From Leptodactylus fallax (Eukaryota; Chordata; Amphibia; Anura; Leptodactylidae), in assembly GCA_947044405.1 (NCBI GenBank), contig CAMRHE010000166.1, positions 4,155,501 through 4,219,500 of the forward strand: DNA of 64,000 nt, read 5' to 3'. The notes under the pieces were generated by a model that worked only from the letters and a program-made list of their open reading frames with translations, did no database searches and was not told the DNA's origin. The position numbers were made by a program, and so were the translations under genes. Below, piece after piece: positions 12,537-24,157 of the stretch (the stretch's first letter is position 1; every line of letters begins with the position of its first letter).

Positions 12537-13015
12537 AAGTATGTGAGCCAGAGGGCGCTGTTGAGCGACCCAGGCCAGGCCAGAAAAGGCTCTCAGCCAC
12601 GCCTTTGGGTGGTGGCACGTAACTCCAGGAGGGCTGGAGCATCCTGCAGGAAGCAGGAAGTAGTGGACCAGCGAGGATGGAGAGAGAGGCTCTGTCCCAG
12701 AGGGCTGGCGTCCACAGGAGGGGACCAGCGAGGACGGAGAGAGAGGCTCTGTCCCAGAGGGCTGGCGTCCACAGAGGACTGTTGCTAGAGCTGAGTAACA
12801 GTCAGGACAGTTAGGGGCTCAAGGAGTGAGTTAGGCCCTAACTGTGGCATAGGTTTTTTGTTGTTTTGCTGTGTTGCAGTTAAGCTGAATAAAGCCACTT
12901 TTATTTACACTTGGACCGTCTGAAAGCTATCTTTCCGGCGCCCAGTACCACGAACGACCGCTGTCCGGACCAGGAGCCGGCCGCCATTTTGAGTTTAATT
13001 CCCCAGATTATCACA
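12534..13015 (+). mobile_element. Solo LTR (family A, same as the 37-43 kb element)
   Basis: A 482-bp unit starting TGTAAGTATGTGAGCC and ending CAGATTATCACA, so it has TG..CA ends. It is flanked by ATAT on both sides, compatible with a 4-bp target duplication, although both flanks are AT repeats. AATAAA at 12888-12893 fits the R/U5 polyadenylation signal. The first ~80 and last ~130 bases match, inverted, the LTR at 37261-37708. No internal region follows: a Tc1 element begins nine bases later. It is the product of LTR-LTR recombination or a remnant. A GC-rich open frame (12543-12788) inside it is not a gene. Confidence 0.85.
12665..12774 (+). repeat. Tandem duplication inside LTR A (57-bp period)
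   Basis: Two nearly identical copies start at 12665 and 12722. Each holds GGACCAGCGAGG, GGAGAGAGAGGCTCTGTCCC and GGGCTGGCGTCCACAG. It lies in the upstream half of the LTR (U3-like), where duplicated blocks often act as enhancers in other LTR families. That function is inference. Confidence 0.85.
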
Positions 13016-13024
13016 ATATATATA

Positions 13025-14405
13025 TAGTGGGGAAAAAAAGTATTTAGTCAGCCACCAATTGTGTAAGTTCTCCCACTTAAAAAGATGAGAGAGGCCTGTA
13101 ATTGACATCATAGATAGACCTCAACTATGAGCGACAAAATGAGAAAACATATCTAGAAAATCACATTGCCTGATTTTTTAAGAATTTATTTGCAAATTAT
13201 GGTGGAAAATAAATATTTGGTCAATAACAATAGTTCATCTCAGTACTTTATTATATATCTTTTGTTGGCAATGACAGAGGTCAAACGTTTTCTGTAAGTC
13301 TTCACAAGGTTGGCACACATTGTTGCTGGTATGTTGGCCCATTCCTCCATGCAGATCTCCTCTAGAGCAGTGATGTTTTGGGGCTGTCGCTGGGCAACAT
13401 GGACTTTCAACTCCCTCCAAAGGTTTTCTATGGGGTTGAGATCTGGAGACTGGCTAGGCCACTCTAGGATCTTGAAGTGCTTCTTACGAAGCCACTCCTT
13501 CGTTGCCCTGGCGGTGTGCTTGGGAGCATTGTCATGCTGAAAGAGTCAACCACGTTTCATCTTCAATACCCTTGTTGATGGAAGGAGGTTTGCACTCAAA
13601 ATCTCACGATACATGGCCCAATTCATTCTTTCATGTACACGGATCAGTCGTCCTGGTCCCTTTGCAGAGAAACAGCCCCAAAGCATGATGTTGCCACCCC
13701 CATGCTTCACAGTACGTATGGTGTTCTTTGGATGCAACTCAGCATTCGCTCTCCTCTAAACACGACGAGTTGTGTTTCTACCAAACAGTTCTACTTTGGT
13801 TTCATCTGACCATATGACATTCTCCCAGTACTCTTCTGGAACATCCAAATGCTCTCTAGCAAACTTCAGACGGGCCCAGATATGTACTGGTTTAAGCAGG
13901 GGAACACGTCTGCCACTGTAGGATCTGAGTCCCTGGCGGCGTAGTGTGTTACTGACAGTAGCCTTTGTTACGTTAGTCCCAGCTTTCTGCAGGTCATTCA
14001 CTAGGTCCCCACGTATGGTTCTGGCATTTTTGCTCACCGTTCTTGTGATCATTTTGACCCCACGGGGTGAGATCTTGCGTGGAGCCCCTGATCGAGGGAG
14101 ATTATCAGTGGTCTTGTATGTCTTCCATTTTCTAATTATTGCTCCCACCGTTGATTTCTTCACACCAAACTGCTTGCCTATTGCAGATTCAGTCTTCCCA
14201 GTCTGGTGCAGGTAAATTCTTATTTTCCACCATAATTTGCAAATAAATTCTTTAAAAAATCAGACGTGATTTTCTAGATATGTTTTCTCATTTTGTCTCT
14301 CATAGTTGAGGTCTACCTATGATGACAATTACAGGCCTCTCTCATCTTTTTAAGTGGGAGAACTTGCACAATTGGTGGCTGACTAAATACTTTTTTTCCC
14401 CACTG
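13025..14405 (-). mobile_element. Tc1-like transposon (family with GTGGGGAAAAAAAGTATTTA ends), decayed
   Basis: A 1.38-kb element with long inverted ends: left AGTGGGGAAAAAAAGTATTT, right its complement ending CCCCACTG, followed by TA at 14406. The left first base is T instead of C (TATAGTGGGG against the expected TACAGTGGGG). Inverted similarity runs for at least 75 bases. The transposase is on the minus strand and is broken. The insertion target was AT-rich DNA adjoining LTR A. Confidence 0.92.
13240..14205 (-). pseudogene. Tc1 transposase pseudogene (13-kb copy)
   Basis: Transposases of this family excise and integrate the element at TA sites using a DDE triad in an RNase H-like fold. The frame starts mid-domain ([20 protein letters not shown], first helix-turn-helix), so the start codon and first residues are deleted. 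It continues through AT-hook-like and second HTH blocks, [11 protein letters not shown] (first Asp), [25 protein letters not shown] (second Asp) and [15 protein letters not shown] (Glu), to IIKY. Two in-frame stops interrupt it, at 13756-13758 and 13546-13548, each where relatives have Trp, consistent with TGG to TAG/TGA decay. All three catalytic residues remain recognisable, but no functional protein is possible. Confidence 0.93.
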
Positions 14406-14418
14406 TATATAGATATAG

Positions 14419-14854
14419 TGAGAAAGTGAAGGGTGTGGTTTGGGAGAACAGGTATCTTCCAGCCAGGCAGTTAAGGGGTGTGTGGTAGAAGCCCAAAGCA
14501 GGGAGGTCAGCTCACTAATTAAGGTCTGATATAGGCTGTGTGTCAGGAATAGGGGATGTGGCACTACACTGAGGAAATTAACCTGTGTTATCTGAACCTG
14601 GAAACAAGGTAACTGTGTGCCACCCCTGTGTGAAGAACCAGAGCGGGAGTCTGGCAGCCAGGCTCTTGTATAGATAGGGAACACTTTTGTAGTAGATAGT
14701 TCTCAGCTGAGAAGGTTTTGTTTTTGTTCATGTCTTTGTAAAGGCAAATTGTTTATGCCCCTGCAAGTGGATAAACACCAAACTTGTGTGATCCAGTCTC
14801 TGTGTCCCTGTTTCCTGCACTGCTACCAAGTATCTACCTGAGCGGTTCCCCACA
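14419..14854 (+). mobile_element. LTR-like block (family B), probable solo LTR
   Basis: The block runs from TGAGAAAGTGAAGGGTG to GAGCGGTTCCCCACA. It is richer in G+C than its flanks and has a TG..CA frame and an ATAAA-type signal near 14770 upstream of a U5-like tail (GTCTCTGTGTCCCTG). I could not find a convincing target duplication, and the left edge abuts the Tc1 element, so the 5' boundary is uncertain. The similarity to amphibian Gypsy-type LTR ends is from memory of such ends, not from alignment. Confidence 0.5.
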
Positions 14855-14878
14855 TAAAAAATAAATAAATAAATAAAC

Positions 14879-14879
<1 letters not shown>

Positions 14880-14927
<48 letters not shown>

Positions 14928-14932
14928 ATCTT

Positions 14933-14972
<40 letters not shown>
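14880..14972. repeat. (TA)n microsatellite, two tracts
   Basis: Two long TA runs (about 14880-14923 and 14936-14973) are separated by TGTGTATCTTTACA. They lie downstream of the LTR/Tc1 cluster that began at another TA tract at 12496. Confidence 0.95.
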
Positions 14973-14976
<4 letters not shown>

Positions 14977-15539
14977 AATACTGTATGCATGTGTAGCTGT
15001 ATATATATTTACTGAGAATGTGTGATTGTGCTTTACAGACAATCTAGTCCCATAATACACCATTTTTTCTGGTGCAGTTTTGCTCAAAAAATGCATTTTT
15101 TCTTTATCAGAAAACCAAATGGTTTAAAAAAAATAAAATAAAAAAAATAAAATGCATGTTGTATTTGAAACCCACACATGCTTTTCAACCCCTTAATGCT
15201 CAGCACTGTACTAGTATGGTGCTGTACTTCCGGCTCTTGGCTGTGTTATAAAGTAAGGACCGGGACCAACCAGTGGAGTCAAAGTATCTTCTGACTCCGG
15301 CGGTTTAACCCCCTGGGGTCTGGGGGCAAGATCGTGGGTTCCGAGGGTTGCCATGGCAGCCAATAGCAACTTGTTCTGCACAACTATGTATTGTAGTACA
15401 TTGCACAAGGGATCTGAGATCCCAGCTTCAAGTCCCTTTGTGGGAAATGTAAAAAGTGAAAAAACACACACAGTAATAACATACAAAAATAAATAAACAA
15501 ATAATAAGTTAAAACACCTTTATATTTAACCCCTTAAGG

Positions 15540-18500
15540 ACACAGCCCAAAATTGTGTTAAGGACCAGGCTTTGTTTTTCAAAACTGACATGTGTCACTT
15601 TATATGGCAAGAACTTTGAGAAGCTTTAACATACACAAGTGATTTTAAGAATGTTTTCTCATGACACATTGTACTTCATGTTAGTGGTAAACACTAATCA
15701 ATATTTTTGTATTTATTTATAAAAAAAAAAAAATGATATCTGATGGAAATTTTGGGAAAAAAAAATCACAATTTTCAAAATGTGAAATTCTCTGCTTTTC
15801 AGACAGATAGTCATACCACCCAAATATATTAATAAATATTATCTACCATATCTCTGCTTTATATTGGCATAACCTTTTAATCATCCTTTAATTTATTTTG
15901 GATGTTAGAAGGCTTACAAGTGTAACAGCGATTTTCCAGATTTACAAGAAAATTTCCCAAACTAATTTTTTAGGGACCACTTTAATTCTGAAGGGGATTA
16001 TAAAGGCCTATATATTAGAAACCCTCCATAAATCACCCCATTTTCAAAACTGCACCCCTCAAATAATTCAAAACAGCATTTGGGAAGTTTCTTAACCCTT
16101 TAAGCATTTCACAAGAATTAAAACGATATCGAGGTGAAATTTAGACATTTCATTTTTTTCCACTAAACTAAAGGAGAAAATACATCTCACAGTTTGTTAT
16201 GCAATTTATCCCGAGCACAGAAATACCCCACATGTGGGTATAAACTGATGTTTGGGCATTCGGCAGTACACAGAAGGGAAGGAGCGACACTGGACGTTTG
16301 AAAAGCAGATTTTGCTGGAATAGTTTTCAGGCACAATGTCTCATTTGCAAAGCCACTAGAGTACCAAAACAATGGGAACCCCCAAAAATTGACCCCATTT
16401 TGGAAACTACACCCCTCACAGAATTCATCAAGGGGTATAATGAGCATTTTTACCCCACAGCTGTTTCACAGATTTTACTAACATTGGGATGTATAAATGA
16501 AAAATTACTAAAATGTCACTTTATCCCCAAAGTTTTCATTTTCACAAGGGGTTAAAGGAGAAAAAGGACCCCATAGTTTGTTAAACAATTTCTCCTGAAC
16601 ACAGCAATACCCCATATGTGGTCGTAAACTGCTGAATGGGTACATGGTGGGGCTCGAAATGGAAAGAGCACTATTTTGCTTTTGTAGGGCAGATTTTGCT
16701 GGAATAGTTTTCAGGTGCCATGTTGCATTTGCAGAGCCCCCAAAGTACCAAAACAATGGAAACCCCCTAAAAGTGACCCCATTTTGGAAACCACACCCCT
16801 CATAGAATTTATCTAGGGGTATGGTGAGCATTTTGACCTCACAACTGTTTCACAGATTTTATTAATATTGGGACGTAAAAATGAAAAATTACTTTTTTTC
16901 CAATAAACCGTCCATTTAGCGACATATTTTTAATTTTTGAAACTGGTTAAAGAAGAAAAACACCCCACAGTTTGTTACACAATTTCTTCTGAACACAGAA
17001 ATGCTCCATATGTGGTTGTAATCTGCTGTATGGGAACATGTGGGGCTCAGAATGGAAAGAGCGCTATTTGGCTTTAGGAGGGCAGATGTGGCTGGAATAG
17101 TCTTCAGGTGCCATGTCGCATTTGCAGAGCCCCTAAAGTACCAATACAATGGAAACCCCTCAAAAGTGAACCCATTTTAGAAACTACACCCCTCAAGGAA
17201 TGTATCAAGGGGTATTATCATTTTGAACCTAAAAATGCTTCCCAAAAATTAATGTACAAAGTGAAAATTGAAGTTTTTGAAGAAATATCCAATTTCAGAA
17301 TATGTTGCGGCCACTTTGTGTCATCAGAGATATGCACTCCTAAAACTATTAAGTGGGCTATCCCGGAGACAAAAAAATTATATATGTGGGTGTAAACTGC
17401 TGCTTGGGCACACAGCAGGGCTCAGAAGGGAAGGAGCACTGTGTTTTTTTAGCTTTTGAAGTATAGATTTAGAGGGACTTTCTGGACGCCATGTTGTTTT
17501 TGCAGAACCCTGGAGGCGCCAATAAACTGGAACTCCCCAAGAAATGACCCCATTTTGTAGGGGTAATTTTAGGGTCTCTGCAAATGAGACATGGCGTCCA
17601 ACAATCTAAATCTGCGCTCCAAAAGTACATAGCGCTCCTTCACATCTGCTCCCTGCTGTGTGTCCAAATGGTAGTTTATGCCCACATGTATGACACTGGT
17701 ATACCCAGGATAATGTACTTAGCAACGGTATATGTGGGTATAAACTGCTGTTTGGGAACAGCCGGGCACAGAAGGGAAGGAGCGCTATTTTGGTTTTTAG
17801 AGCACAGTTTGGTTTTTGGACACCATGCCACTTTTGCAGAGCCCAAGAATTGCCAGTAAAGTGGAATCCGCAGACTTGTGACCCCATTTTGGAAACTACA
17901 CCCTTCAAGGGATTTATCAAGTGGGGTAGCGAGCATTATTAACCCTTAAGTGTTGCATTCTTTTAATTTCCAGAAATGAATGCGCAACTTATAATGAAAA
18001 GTTAAAAATAACATTTTTCAGAAATTCGCCTTTTCAGTGCCCAATATGTTGTCCCCAGCTTATGTCTGCACAGAAAAACATTCCAAAAACTGTTAAGCGG
18101 GTATCCCGGGTCAACAGCTTTTGGAGTGTTTGCCTCTGATACAAGCCGGGCACTGAAATGACGTATTCCTGGAAAAATTTAATTTTCACCTTTCACCATC
18201 CGCTGCATATTCATTTATGGCTAATAAATTATCGCAACACTTGGGGGTTAAAAATGCTCACTGTACCCCTAGATAAATGCCTGCAGGAGTGTAGTTTCCA
18301 AAATGGGGTGACATGTAAGGGGATTCCACTTTACTGGCGTTTCAGCTCTGCAAAAGTGCAATGGTGTCCAAAAACCAAATCGTCCAAGCCTGTGCTCCAA
18401 AAACCAAATAGCACTCCTTCCATTCTGTTTGGGCACAGCAGTTTATACCCACATATGACATTAAGTACGTTACCCTGGGTACACCAGTGTCAGACATGTG

Positions 18501-20241
18501 GGCATAAACTGCAGTTTGGGCACACAGCAGGGCACAGAAGTAAAGGAGCGCTAGGTGGCTTTTGGAGTGCAGATTCAGATGTTTGGGATCTGGGTGCCAT
18601 GTCATGTTTGCAGAGGCTGTAAGGTACCAGTAAAGTGGATTCCCCAAAGCAGCGACCCCCATTTTGACAAGTGCACCCCTCAAAGAATTTATCAAGGGGT
18701 GTAGTGAGCATTAGTATACCAGACGTGACTGCGCAGCGGATGGGGAAAGTGAATAGGTAAGCTGTGCGGAGTGCATTGAGAACACCAAATTCCATACTAT
18801 TTCCCCAGTAGTTCCTATTATTGGGGAGGACACTCTGGGGGTCACTTCTGGTTTATTTTCCCTCGTAAACTCTAAATCTGGCTTGTCCCCTGATATACGC
18901 TCACACTGCTAATACATTCCCTTCCTGCCGCAGCCAGTTTTGTTCTAATGATTTGGCGATTTTGGGGGTTTTTGTCTTCATATTGTACAAGCTATATTTT
19001 CTTTATTTCTCTGGTGATGTAGCCATATGAGGGCTTGTTGTCTGCGGGGTGAGATGTATTTTGTAATGACATCATCTTTGGGTGCCTATAACTTATTGAA
19101 TAAATTTTATTAACTCTTTCTTGGCGGATTAAAAAAACCCCCATCAATTCTGGCACTGCGTTTTACCTTTTAAATTTTTCACCATGCAGCATAAAGCATA
19201 AGTAACATGTTACCTTTATTCTACGGGTCGGTACGATTACGGCGATACCTCATTTATATTATTTTTTTTATGTGATACTAATTTTGCAGAACAAAAACCC
19301 ATTTGGGGACATAAATTAATTGTTTTTGCATCGCCATCTTCTGAGATGCGTAACATTTTTATTTTGCGGTTTACAGAGTTGGTTGGGGGCTTATTTTTTG
19401 CGGGACAACCTGTGCTTTTTATTGGTACTGTTTTGGGGTACATATAATTTTTTTATCACTTTTTATGGCATATTTTGTAAGGTGAGATGGAGAAAAATCA
19501 TTACTTCCGGCGGGTTTTTTCCGTTTTTTTTCCCCGATGTTCACCGTGTATGTTAAATATTGTTTCAGTTTTATTGTACAGGTTGTTATGGATGCGGCGA
19601 TACCAAATATGCATTGTTTTTATTAATTTTTAGGGATTTTTTTTAATATAATTCATTCTATATAGAAAAAGGGAATTTTTGGGGCTTTATTCTTTTATTA
19701 ATTTTTTTCACAAACTTTATTTTTTATATATAAAACTATATTTTTTTCACTTTTTTTATTTTTTCATGTGTCCCATTAGGACACCTGAGCCAACGATGCT
19801 TTGATCGTTGGCTCAGTACTATAGACTGCAAGACACAAGAATACAAGTGTTTTGCAGTCTATACAGGAAGTGAGGCTATGCAGACACATAGCGCTGACTT
19901 CCGGAGGTCTCGGCAGGATCAACCAGGTAGTGGGGTCTCCAGGCAGCCTGGAGTCACTGGGCAGACCCCGTGCTGCAGATTATAGATATCGGCACCCCCC
20001 CGATCTCGCCGCGGGTGGTGCCGAGGGGGGCGGCAAGATGGCGGAACCCCTTGGATCGGAACTCCGTTCCGACCGGAGGTTATGGAGCAGGGTGTTAGCT
20101 GTCAGTTACAGCTAACACCCGGTTCCGATGCCGCCCGCTCAGATAGTGAGAGGGCGGCCGCCCTAGGGCGTAGTATTAAGTCCTGTTGCGCGAAGTACCA
20201 AGCGCGCAGGATGTAATAGTACGTCTAATGTCGTTAAGGGG
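15540..20241. mobile_element. Inner 4.7-kb TTAA-flanked non-coding element
   Basis: It has TTAA at 15536-15539 and again at 20242-20245, and inverted ends CCCCTTAAGGACA / TGTCGTTAAGGGG. The interior holds a tandem/inverted array (16205-18720), then a T-rich segment with GTAAGG-type blocks, then a GC-rich tail with two short palindromes (CCAACGATGCTTTGATCGTTGG near 19792 and GTTAGCTGTCAGTTACAGCTAAC near 20093). No transposase frame was found, so it must be non-autonomous. I recognise it as a very abundant frog-type repeat, which is recall and not a search. Confidence 0.75.
16205..18720. repeat. Array of ~350-400 bp units, six direct and two inverted
   Basis: The marker block ATGTGG-TAAACTGCTG-TGGG occurs in direct orientation near 16214, 16613, 17004, 17381, 17733 and 18496, giving spacings of about 399, 391, 377 and 352 bp over the first five. 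It occurs inverted (CAGTTTATGCCCACAT type) near 17667 and 18430. Each unit also carries GACCCCATTTTGGAAAC-ACACCCCTCA and a GCAGAGCCCC block. The array gives overlapping open frames on both strands; these are not genes. Confidence 0.85.
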
Positions 20242-20963
20242 TTAAAAAATGTATGTATTACTGTACATATTAATGTAAACAAAAAAATAAACAAACATGT
20301 TAGGTATCACCAAGTGTGTATAAGTCTCCACTATCCAAAAAGAGCGTTAATTATCCGTACGGTGAACATCGTAAAAAAAATTATATATCGCAAAGTAACG
20401 TATTTTGGTCACTTTGTGTTCCCCAAAAAAATAACAATAAAAAGTGATCAGAAAGTCATACATACCAAACATTAGTACCAATAAAAAGTGCAACTTGTCC
20501 CGCAAATAAAGAGTCTATACATTTCTCTGTCAACAGTAAAAAAGTTATACGCGTCAGAATACGGTGACCCCAGGAAAATTGTAAATTTTCAAAATGGGAT
20601 GTTTTATTTGTAAAAGCAGTAAAATGTAATAAAAACCAATCTAAATATGGTATCACCATAATCGTAATGACCCACTGTACAAAGTTGCCATGTCATTTTT
20701 ATTGCAAAGTGAACGCCGTAAAAACAAAATGCAAAAAATTATAATAGAATTGTGTGTTATTTCACATGGACCCCCAAAACACAAATAAAAGCTAATCAAA
20801 ACATTATATGTATCCCAAAATGGTGGCAAATGAAAGTGTAACTCGTCACGCAAAGACGACAGAAAGATAAAAAAGTTCTGAATTTTGAAAGATGGGGAGG
20901 GAAAATATGAAAAAAGTCACTAAGAATTAATGTACAAATCACCCTGTGTCATTAAGGGGTTAA

Positions 20964-22340
20964 AGCATGCATTATAGTAATGACAAAGCATTCACATATT
21001 TTGCACATGTTGCTCATCTCCTTCATTCTCCTTATGCATCTACTTTGCTGCCAGCCCGTCGGTATCTATAAAACCCTCTGACCACTCACAGGAGAATGCC
21101 TGTCTGATGGAGACAGGGGAGAGGCTAGAAATAAATAAAAATAAAAAATGTTTGTCTACCTTGCTGCCTCTAATCCCTGTTGTGAACCAGGTACTGGCTT
21201 GTCTGGTGATCAGGACCAGCCCTCCCTCCTCCTAGTTGCTCTGGCAGTCAATAAAGTTTAGACAAATGCTGCTTTCATCAGTGATGACATCACACTAATT
21301 GTGGGTGTGTCTAACACTTGAAGTTATGTGCACAATCAACAGCACCTGATCAGAACGTGACTGCAACAAAGATTGTGTTGGACACTCATTTCTGCAAAAC
21401 CGTAGGAAATTTTTATTTGGTCTCAATTAGAAAAATTAATTTCACCACATTTTTTGTCTGTCTGTCAAAAATATTTAAAATGATACAACACTGCAACACC
21501 CCAGAATAACCCTTGCAAAGCTGAAATGTACAACACGACCATTTGCTGGCAGCAGACCCACAGGTATGTTTCCCCATCTGACCTAAGACATCAGAGCTCC
21601 CAGCATAACTATCAGAGTTATCTGGGGGAAGGAGGGATTATCAGAGATTGGGAGTAGGGGTCCTTTAGCATCTATGAGGAAGTTAGCTACTTGGGCAAAG
21701 CGCAGGGACGTTAAAGTGGAATATGTTCTAAAGGACATTGAGTGCAGCGAAAGGTCTGCAACACATTGGGTCCATGAAAGGGTGGAGAGAGCCTTTGGGC
21801 AGGTTGTCTACACAAGCTGCACCCAAAGTTTGTGAGGGAGACCATGAAAAAAGTCTAATACGCCCCTATCTTTAGGTCTAATCAGTGTATTCCAACCCAA
21901 ACGTGCCTTCCCGTCTGCCCACATGAAATGACTGAAGCGGCTTCTCAACGTTGAACAGAATGAGGCTGAGACAGGTATGGGGATTGTGTAGGATCTTCCT
22001 CCAGCCCCCCCAACCTATTGGATCACCTGGGATGGCCGGGGCGGAGCCTCAGTGGACTTAGTACTGCCCACTTTTCTTGTTACTCACATCAGTGACATTA
22101 GGACTCACCACGTCCCCCTGTTTCTATTAGCTGCTGGGCCAGTAGGGGCCGGGGCTCTGTAGCTCAGTGCTGCACAGCTTCGTCCCCCTCCTTCGTACTG
22201 ACTGCAGATTTCAGCTATCATTATGTCAATATATGCTATTGTACGTAAGCAATATCACAGTCCTTACTATTTTATTCTATGTTATGTTAATTTGTAATGT
22301 TTTTAATTAGTGCTAATGACTGCTCTATCTCCATCCCTTT
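20964..22340. other. No gene seen
   Basis: Mixed sequence with no recognised repeat or coding motif. A GC-richer stretch near 21960-22160 has no open frame of note. Confidence 0.5.
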
Positions 22341-22349
22341 CTCCCTGAC

Positions 22350-22600
22350 AGGTGGGCAGTTCTGCCATTTACACTAGGCATTTTTTGGCGCTATTTTTTT
22401 TTTCTTTCAAATGTATTCTGTACTCTATGTTTTATATACATTTATATATGTTCTCTATTGAGTTGATAAAGGGGTCTGTGTTCCTAGAAACACATTCTTG
22501 TTTGAGACCTCCAGTAAACCCAGATTTCCACTATACTAGAATGAGTCATCATCATCATCATTTGGAATATAGCACAGTGGGTCTGCACCTTTAGATGCAG
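22350..22600 (+). mobile_element. Penelope-like 3' end relic with hammerhead-like motif
   Basis: A pyrimidine-rich 3' UTR-like stretch (GGCGCTATTTTTTTTTTC) is followed by TTGATAAAGGGGTCTGTG..GAAACAC at 22463-22491. The latter matches in layout the motif at 42913-42942 in a better-preserved element. A (TCA)n run follows at about 22547-22560. No endonuclease or RT coding was seen nearby. Confidence 0.5.
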
Positions 22601-22689
22601 GTTTGGGTTTTATCTGATTTGTCTACACTTCTATTACCCGGACACAAAGGCTTCGATACGGTGATCATCACACCTCGGCTGCAACCACC

Positions 22690-23890
22690 CACAAGTGGCA
22701 TCAACATTTGCAGTTTTGCTTTTTAACTTCTGCCAAAAAGTGAGTACCCACCCATACATCTTATGGGTATATCCCCAAGACATTTGTCATTATCCTATGA
22801 ACGCCTCTTTTCTTTTCAATATGTGTCCAAAACCTATGGTTTTCAACGCCACTGTTATGCCAATATCACTCAGATATATCTCTCTGTCCCAGACATTACT
22901 GCATTATTGTCCAGAGTGTCTACCAGCCATAGCTACCTACTTTCTCAAACTCAATATGGAGAAAATGGAGTCCATTCTTTTCTCCTCACCTCGCACAGCC
23001 CTCCAACCTGCCCCCTCTATCAAAGTTAATGGTGCCACACTTACCCCAGTCCCACAAGTCCGTTGTCTGGGGGTAACCTTTGATTCTACCCTATCTTTCA
23101 AGCCTTACTTCCAAACCTTCAACACATCCTACCGCCTCAAATTCAAGAACATTCATTGAATCCGCTCCTTCCTCACCCCGAAACAACCAAAATGCTAGTC
23201 CATACCCTCATATTCCCCCTGCTTAGACAACTGTAACAACCTTCTCCATGGCCACCTAGCAAATGCTCTCACTTCCCTTCAGTCCAACCTAAACTCTGCT
23301 GCTTGCTTAATCCAACTTTCCCCCCATTTTCATCAGCCGCTCCCCTCTGCCAATCCCTTCACTGGCTACCCATTGTCCAGTAAGTAAAGTTTAAAATGTT
23401 AAAGCTGACATATAAAGCCATCCACAATCTGTCACCTTCATGCATCTCTTACCTAATCTCCCACTACCTACCCACCAGTAACCTCCGATCCACACAATAC
23501 CTCCTGCTCTTGCTCTGCTTTTATCTGGTCTTCACACAATCGCCTCCAAGACTTCTCCCATGCATCCCCCATACTCTGGACCTCACTACTATGACACATA
23601 AGACTTTCCCCCACAATTACACGCTTTAAGAGGACCCTAAAGTCTCATCTCTTCAGGAAGGCCTACAACTTTCAATAACACTACTGCAACCACACCACCA
23701 TCCAAACAGTTTCAACCCTACTGTCTCTATCCCTCTTCACTCATAGATTGTAAGCTCTTGCCAGAAGGGCTCTCTGTCTCACTGTGTCAGTTGGTTACTG
23801 TTAGTATTATACCTGTTTTGTGTCTTGTATGTAAACCCTCAAATATACAGTACCATGTAATTAACTGTGTTCTACAAATAGGTGATAATG
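22690..23890 (+). pseudogene. L2/CR1-type LINE reverse transcriptase, 5'-truncated and decayed
   Basis: The translated strand, read across frameshifts, contains a decayed RT active-site block (CYANITQIYLS, where active LINEs have YADD), then LKLNMEKMES, VRCLGVTFDSTLSFKPYF, LDNCNNLLHG and KAIHNLSPSCISYL, which follow the order of the thumb and C-terminal region of L2/CR1-like polymerases. A 3' UTR from about 23742 (TAGATTGTAAGCTCTTG) ends in a (TAA)n-like microsatellite before 23911. Loss of the catalytic aspartates and several frameshifts show it is dead. The upstream part of the ORF and any ORF1 are absent, as usual for 5'-truncated LINEs. Confidence 0.85.
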
Positions 23891-23910
23891 ATAATAATAA
23901 TAATTATAAT

Positions 23911-24157
23911 GGGTAGCACAGTGGCTCAGTGGTTAGCACTGCAGCCTTGCAGTGCTGGAGTCCTGGGTTCAAATGCTGCCAAGGACAGCATCTGCAAGGA
24001 GGTTGTATGTTGTATGTTGTATGTTGCGTGGGTTTCCTTCGGGTAATCCAGTTTTCTCCCACACTCCAAAAACATACTGATAGGGAATGTAGATTGTCAA
24101 CGTCTGTAAAGCACTGCGGAATATGATGGCGCTATACAAGTAAGCATAATAAATAAA
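23911..24157 (+). mobile_element. tRNA-derived SINE, near full length
   Basis: The head GGGTAGCACAGTGGCTCAGT carries a pol III A box (TGGCTCAGTGG, about 23922-23932); the B box is GGTTCAAATGC (23966-23976). A tRNA-unrelated body follows (GTGGGTTTCCTTCGGGTA, CTCCCACACTCCAAAAACAT) and an A+T-rich 3' tail (GCACTGCGGAATATGATGGC..AATAAATAAA). A short TGTATGTTG triplication lies near 24004-24026. It directly follows the LINE relic. It is not a tRNA gene. Confidence 0.93.

Larger units (their letters stand above)
15185..20963. mobile_element. Outer TTAA-type element, split by a second one
   Basis: The left end AACCCCTTAATG at 15187 is mirrored by CATTAAGGGGTTAA ending at 20963. The outer element's own sequence is 15185-15539 and 20242-20963; the right part contains spaced blocks such as ATCCGTACGGTGAACATCG. 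The central 4.7 kb is a separate insertion. It is non-coding. TTAA target duplications are used by piggyBac and Kolobok transposons; which superfamily this belongs to is undecided. Confidence 0.7.

Noticed and set aside
12543..12788. GC-rich 81-codon open frame with an internal repeat
   Set aside because: It lies fully inside the solo LTR and its repeat is the LTR's own 57-bp duplication.
13310..14215. Plus-strand open frames across the 13-kb Tc1
   Set aside because: They are antisense shadows of the transposase pseudogene.
16187..18795. Many overlapping 80-150 codon frames on both strands
   Set aside because: They come from the ~350-400 bp non-coding repeat units read in both directions.
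23921..23980. tRNA-like A and B boxes, possible tRNA gene
   Set aside because: The boxes sit in a SINE head with a tRNA-unrelated body and no cloverleaf 3' half.
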